This document shows positions 5,202 through 7,935 of a DNA stretch of 7,935 nucleotides, one piece after another. Source of the stretch: Planctomycetes bacterium RBG_13_46_10 (GTDB lineage Bacteria; Planctomycetota; Phycisphaerae; Sedimentisphaerales; Anaerobacaceae); NCBI GenBank assembly GCA_001824645.1, contig MHYD01000044.1:38598-46532 (forward strand), given 5' to 3'. Below the pieces are notes generated by a model. It saw only the letters and a program-made list of their open reading frames with translations. It was not told the DNA's origin and searched no databases. The position numbers and the translations under genes are program-made. The first letter of the stretch is position 1. Each line of letters begins with the position of its first letter.

Positions 5202-6269
5202 TTGAAAGTTGCGCTTCTTGGTTTATTTCAATCAGGCAAGAGTACGCTCTTAGCGAGCCTGTGCAGTAAACGTGTCCCCGCGGTCAGCACAACCATAATC
5301 GAAGAAATCGTGCCGGTACCGGATGAAAGAATTGACTGGCTGACCGAGCAATACAAGCCCGAAAAAAAAACGTACGCTACAATCGACTGTCTCGACCTGC
5401 CGGGCTTTAACTTCACCGATGAGCATGGACGGACAGTGGCAAGACGGCTGATAAATCAGATAAGAACCGTAGATTTGCTCGTGCTTGTGGTGCGGGCATT
5501 TGAAAATCCGGAGATACCACCCTATCGAAACACTGTGGACCCAGCCAGAGATTTAACAGAGCTGCGGACGGAATTGCTGCTTAGCGACCTGGAGCTTGTG
5601 ACCACACGCATAGAAAAGCTCGAAAAGCAGATACTCAAACCTACCAAAACCCAGCCGCACGATAAGGCTGAGTTGGCCCTGCATAAAAAACTTCAGGAAA
5701 CAATCGAGGCAGAAAAACCGATAAGCGCAGCCATCGAGACCGAAGCCGAACGTGAAATGATTAAGTCTCTGGGATTTTTAACGTTAAAGCCGATCGTGGT
5801 GGCGATAAATATCGGCGAAAACCAGATAGATAAAAAATTTGATTTTCCCGGGGTGATGGATTGTACCGCGGAGGTAATTACTATTTGTGCCAAGCTTGAA
5901 TATGAGATTGCACAGTTGGATGTCGCCAGCAGAAAGGAATTTATGGCTGACTTGGGTTTGACAGAGCTGGCTGCGGGGAAATTTGTCAAAAGCTGCTACA
6001 AAACACTGGGTTTAATCAGCTTTTTAACCACAGGCTCAGACGAGGTACGCGCCTGGCCCATAAGGCAGGGCACTGTCGCTCTTGACGCGGCAGGCAAGGT
6101 ACACAGCGACATCAAACGCGGATTCATAAGGGCCGAAACCTTTGCATACGACGACCTAAAAAAATTCGGCGATGAAAAAGCCCTCAAGGCAGCCGGCAAG
6201 ATTCGACTCGAAGGCAAAGATTATATCGTCAAAGATGGTGACGTTATCAATTTCAGATTTAATGTATAA
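5202..6269 (+). CDS. Divergent YchF-like P-loop NTPase with TGS domain (DUF933 type)
   Basis: A 355-residue Obg/YchF-family P-loop protein, about the length of YchF (363). Order of parts: Walker A GLFQSGKST (7-15); T30-T31 in the switch I area; G3 motif DLPG (65-68); G4 motif at 203-206 reading NIGE; a charged helical, probably coiled-coil stretch at about 121-180; and a C-terminal TGS/YchF-C domain from 268, with FLTTGSDEVRAWPI, AAGKVHSDIKRGFIRAE and EGKDYIVKDGDVINFRFNV. The last block is almost the textbook YchF ending. NxxE in place of NKxD is what makes YchF and OLA1 prefer ATP, so ATP binding is expected. Unlike true YchF it lacks the KGAS.GEGLGN.FL segment after G3 (here NFTDEHGRTVARRLINQIR) and has QSGKS rather than NVGKS. 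It is therefore probably a paralogue rather than YchF itself. YchF binds ribosomes; a similar role here is inference. It starts with TTG and ends inside the next reading frame. Confidence 0.85.
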   Translation: MKVALLGLFQSGKSTLLASLCSKRVPAVSTTIIEEIVPVPDERIDWLTEQYKPEKKTYATIDCLDLPGFNFTDEHGRTVARRLINQIRTVDLLVLVVRAFENPEIPPYRNTVDPARDLTELRTELLLSDLELVTTRIEKLEKQILKPTKTQPHDKAELALHKKLQETIEAEKPISAAIETEAEREMIKSLGFLTLKPIVVAINIGENQIDKKFDFPGVMDCTAEVITICAKLEYEIAQLDVASRKEFMADLGLTELAAGKFVKSCYKTLGLISFLTTGSDEVRAWPIRQGTVALDAAGKVHSDIKRGFIRAETFAYDDLKKFGDEKALKAAGKIRLEGKDYIVKDGDVINFRFNV

Positions 6270-6289
6270 ACGATTCGGACCTGATACTC

Positions 6290-6363
6290 GATTCTCGATG
6301 CTGGATACTCGCCAATTTAGTCGAGAATTAATATCAAGCATCGAGCATCAAGCATCGAGCATC
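6290..6363. repeat. Long-arm hairpin repeat, copy 1 (GATACTCGA type)
   Basis: A 22-nt left arm (6290-6311) pairs with a 22-nt right arm (6342-6363) at 19 of 22 positions, with a 30-nt loop between. The right side also contains a perfect 14-nt tandem duplication, AAGCATCGAGCATC, at 6336-6349 and 6350-6363. A related element with the same layout lies at 7147-7211. This copy overlaps the start region of the glutaminyl cyclase gene, so at least part of it is probably translated. Confidence 0.7.
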
Positions 6364-7128
6364 ACTCTAATTGTGTTATTGTCTATACTACTGTTTTATG
6401 GCTGTTCGGAAACAAAGGACTCTGAAAAGCCTATAGAGTACACATACCAGGTTGTTAAATCTTATCCGCATGATTCCAATGCCTTCACGCAGGGGCTGGT
6501 GTTTGAAAACGGTCTTTTATACGAAGGCACCGGACTTTACGGAAGCTCGACATTGCGATTGACGGACCTGGAAACGGGACAAATACTTAAGATGCACAAT
6601 TTGTCGGATGAATACTTTGGAGAGGGTATAACCATCTTCAAAGACAAAATATATCAATTGACTTATAGATCGAACATCGGATTTGTTTATGACAAAAACA
6701 GCTTCGAATTGCTTAAAACCTTTAATTATCCAACCGAGTGCTGGGGCATTACACACGATGATAATCGTCTGATTATAAGCGATGGCTCATCGACCTTATA
6801 CTTTTTTGACCCCGAAAGCCTTGAACAAACCGGCAGCATCAAAGTATGTGACAGAGAAATTCCCGTGAGCGGGCTTAACGAGCTGGAATATGTCAAGGGG
6901 CAAATTTTCGCCAACGTCTGGCCTACGGAACGCATTGCAATAATTGAGCCAAATACGGGACAAGTTATCGGCTGGGTATATATGAACGGGCTTTTAAATC
7001 AGCAGGAGATTAGTAAACCAATTGATGTTCTCAACGGGATTGCGTATGATGCGGCCAATGACCGGCTTTTCGTAACCGGCAAGTTCTGGCCAAAACTCTT
7101 CGAGATAAAACTTGTACCCTTAAAATAA
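6298..7128 (+). CDS. Glutaminyl-peptide cyclotransferase (plant/bacterial beta-propeller type), predicted lipoprotein
   Basis: From the ATG at 6298 this is a 276-residue protein. It matches the plant-type glutaminyl cyclase family (papaya QC, PF05096 type), which turns N-terminal glutamine into pyroglutamate. This is a five-bladed beta-propeller unrelated to the zinc QC of animals. Landmarks: AFTQGLVF.NGLLYEGTGLYG (62-82), YFGEGIT (106-112) whose Glu109 is the likely conserved catalytic Glu, ECWGITHDD (147-155), LNELEYVKGQIFANVW (193-208), and LNGIAYD...LFVTGKFWPKLFEI (245-270). A hydrophobic stretch, TLIVLLSILLFYG, ends at Cys36, giving a loose lipobox; export and lipid anchoring are inferred. 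The start is uncertain: an in-frame ATG at 6262 would give 288 residues and an 8-nt overlap with the YchF-like gene. Neither has a Shine-Dalgarno site. Starting further upstream (6172) would bury the signal peptide. The first 22 residues are encoded by a hairpin repeat. Natural substrates are unknown. Confidence 0.82.
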   Translation: MLDTRQFSRELISSIEHQASSITLIVLLSILLFYGCSETKDSEKPIEYTYQVVKSYPHDSNAFTQGLVFENGLLYEGTGLYGSSTLRLTDLETGQILKMHNLSDEYFGEGITIFKDKIYQLTYRSNIGFVYDKNSFELLKTFNYPTECWGITHDDNRLIISDGSSTLYFFDPESLEQTGSIKVCDREIPVSGLNELEYVKGQIFANVWPTERIAIIEPNTGQVIGWVYMNGLLNQQEISKPIDVLNGIAYDAANDRLFVTGKFWPKLFEIKLVPLK

Positions 7129-7146
7129 TTGTTGTAGAAAAATAAT

Positions 7147-7211
7147 CTTGATACTCGATGCTCGTAGAGTATTGAATATCGAGGATCAAGAATCGAGCAT
7201 CGAGGATCGAG
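7147..7211. repeat. Long-arm hairpin repeat, copy 2 (GATACTCGA type)
   Basis: The left arm CTTGATACTCGATGCTCG (7147-7164) pairs with CGAGCATCGAGGATCGAG (7194-7211) at 16 of 18 positions across a 29-nt loop. Arm sequence and loop size closely resemble the element at 6290-6363, so the two flank the glutaminyl cyclase gene. It fills most of the 98-nt gap before the dehydrogenase gene. No U-run follows, so it is not an ordinary terminator; it could still slow transcription or protect the 3' end of the upstream mRNA. Confidence 0.7.
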
Positions 7212-7226
7212 AGAAAAGAACGACCT

Positions 7227-7935
7227 ATGAAAGCAGCGGTATTAACCGGAATCCGGCAGATGGAAATAACAGATGTGCCGGAGCCGAAGATAGAAAATGA
7301 TAATGATGTCCTTCTGAAAATTGAAAGGGTGGGCGTCTGCGGTTCTGATGTCCATTATTACGAGACCGGCAGAATCGGCTCCCAGGTCGTCCAATATCCG
7401 TTTATAGTAGGCCACGAATGTTCTGCAACTGTTAAAGCAGTCGGCGATTCGGTCACCCGCGTCAGAGTCGGTGACCAGGTAGTAGTCGAGCCGGCTGTCT
7501 CATGTCACCAATGCGACCAGTGCAAAAAGGGCAGGGAAAATACCTGTTACAAGTTGCGCTTTCTCGGCACGCCGGGACAAGGTGATGGCTGTCTATGCGA
7601 ATATATCGTTATGCCGCAGGAAAGCTGTTTTCCCGTAAACGGAACAATTACGCTTGAGCAGGCAGCTCTTTGCGAGCCGTTCGCTATAGGGGTCTATTCT
7701 GTAAAGCAATCGCAGATTTTCAGTGATGCAAAAATCGCCATCTTGGGAGCCGGGCCGATAGGACTTAGTTGTTTGGCTGCGGCACAGGCACAAGTTCGTC
7801 GCGAATTTCGTCACGAATCCGGCGTGCCGAATCGAAGGACCGGCGATATCGCGCCGAATCGACGGAGCGTTGAAACAATTTATATGACCGACAAGCTGGA
7901 CTACCGTGTCAATATTGCTAAGAAAGCAGGTGCCA
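7227..7935 (+). CDS. Zinc-dependent sorbitol/xylitol-type dehydrogenase (MDR family), 3' end outside window
   Basis: The visible 236 residues are the N-terminal two thirds of a medium-chain zinc dehydrogenase of the L-iditol/sorbitol/xylitol dehydrogenase group, which oxidises polyols to ketoses with NAD(P)+. Catalytic zinc ligands are visible as Cys38 (GVCGSD.H), His63 and Glu64 (VGHEC), with Glu150 in ALCEPF. The structural zinc lobe has Cys93, Cys96, Cys99 and Cys107. The Rossmann domain has GAGPIG (174-179) and later TDKLDYR, whose Asp222 should bind the NAD ribose. Between the first helix and the second strand there is an extra segment (190-214, basic, Arg-rich) that relatives lack; removing it restores the expected AQAQG-VETIYMTDKLD. 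The enzyme may still fold because this loop lies away from the NAD site. The ATG at 7227 fits the family start (MKAAVLTG); only a weak purine run precedes it, right after a hairpin repeat. Substrate specificity is inferred. Confidence 0.85.
   Translation, partial: MKAAVLTGIRQMEITDVPEPKIENDNDVLLKIERVGVCGSDVHYYETGRIGSQVVQYPFIVGHECSATVKAVGDSVTRVRVGDQVVVEPAVSCHQCDQCKKGRENTCYKLRFLGTPGQGDGCLCEYIVMPQESCFPVNGTITLEQAALCEPFAIGVYSVKQSQIFSDAKIAILGAGPIGLSCLAAAQAQVRREFRHESGVPNRRTGDIAPNRRSVETIYMTDKLDYRVNIAKKAGA
7795..7866. repeat. 72-nt in-frame repeat-structured insertion inside the dehydrogenase gene
   Basis: Deleting these 72 bases rejoins CAAG with GCGTTGAAAC and gives the normal family sequence Q-G-V-E-T, so the insertion is exactly 24 codons. 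It is GC-richer (43 of 72 bases) and built from repeats: TTCGTCGCGAAT (7795-7806) and TTCGTCACGAAT (7807-7818) in direct tandem, CCGAATCGAAGGACCG (7827-7842) repeated as CCGAATCGACGGAGCG (7854-7869, 14 of 16 identical, running 3 nt past the inferred edge), and the palindrome GCGATATCGC (7843-7852). The exact edges are ambiguous by a base or so. No target-site duplication longer than 1 nt is visible. Confidence 0.7.

Noticed and set aside
6172..6297. The longest possible start of the cyclase frame, at 6172
   Set aside because: It would overlap the conserved end of the YchF-like gene by about 98 nt and push the signal-peptide core to residue 65 or later.
6336..6363. The perfect 14-nt tandem repeat as a possible CRISPR or VNTR start
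   Set aside because: There are only two units with no spacers and it is part of the hairpin arm; no Cas genes are nearby.
7593..7814. A 73-codon minus-strand frame opposite the dehydrogenase
   Set aside because: It is antisense to conserved zinc-dehydrogenase residues and has no features of its own.

Overview
The window looks like a chromosomal segment of a free-living bacterium with moderate GC content. It carries housekeeping and metabolic genes with bacterial starts (ATG, GTG and TTG), and there are no phage, plasmid or transposase genes. The mix of a secreted beta-helix protein, a sugar-alcohol-type dehydrogenase, a beta-propeller glutaminyl cyclase, and AT-rich or GATACTCGA-type intergenic repeats reminds me of Planctomycetota (Phycisphaerae-like). 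That is an inference from general impression only; nothing in the window proves the phylum.

Layout. The left part (1-1471) is on the minus strand: a secreted parallel beta-helix-type protein cut by the window edge, preceded by a D-amino-acid-transaminase-like class IV aminotransferase. AT-rich repeat patches lie on both sides of the aminotransferase gene. The plus-strand gene for ribosomal protein L21 (1673-2002) stands alone and converges, with a 15-nt gap, on a minus-strand pair. That pair is a siroheme-type precorrin-2 dehydrogenase (3880-4527) followed after 2 nt by a large U32-family, RlhA-like protein (2018-3877). From a shared divergent promoter region (4528-4633) a plus-strand series runs to the right edge: class I fumarase/tartrate dehydratase beta subunit, a divergent YchF-like NTPase with a TGS domain, a glutaminyl-peptide cyclotransferase lipoprotein, and a zinc-dependent sorbitol/xylitol-type dehydrogenase cut by the window edge.

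How the genes fit together. The precorrin-2 dehydrogenase and U32 genes look translationally coupled. The fumarase-beta and YchF-like genes are 34 nt apart and the YchF-like end touches the cyclase reading frame, so these three may share a transcript. No single pathway links the genes.

Most notable observations: (1) a 72-nt GC-richer, repeat-structured, exactly in-frame insertion inside the NAD-binding domain of the dehydrogenase, like the protein-coding palindromic elements known from Rickettsia; (2) two related long-arm hairpin repeats flanking the cyclase gene, one of which seems to be translated as the N-terminus of the cyclase; (3) a divergent promoter pair in which both predicted transcription starts fall on or next to the ATG, suggesting leaderless mRNAs; (4) a YchF relative that keeps the ATP-type NxxE motif and the TGS domain but lacks the family's glycine-rich switch segment. 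There is no gene-free stretch longer than 300 bases; the largest gaps are 470-637 and 1472-1672.
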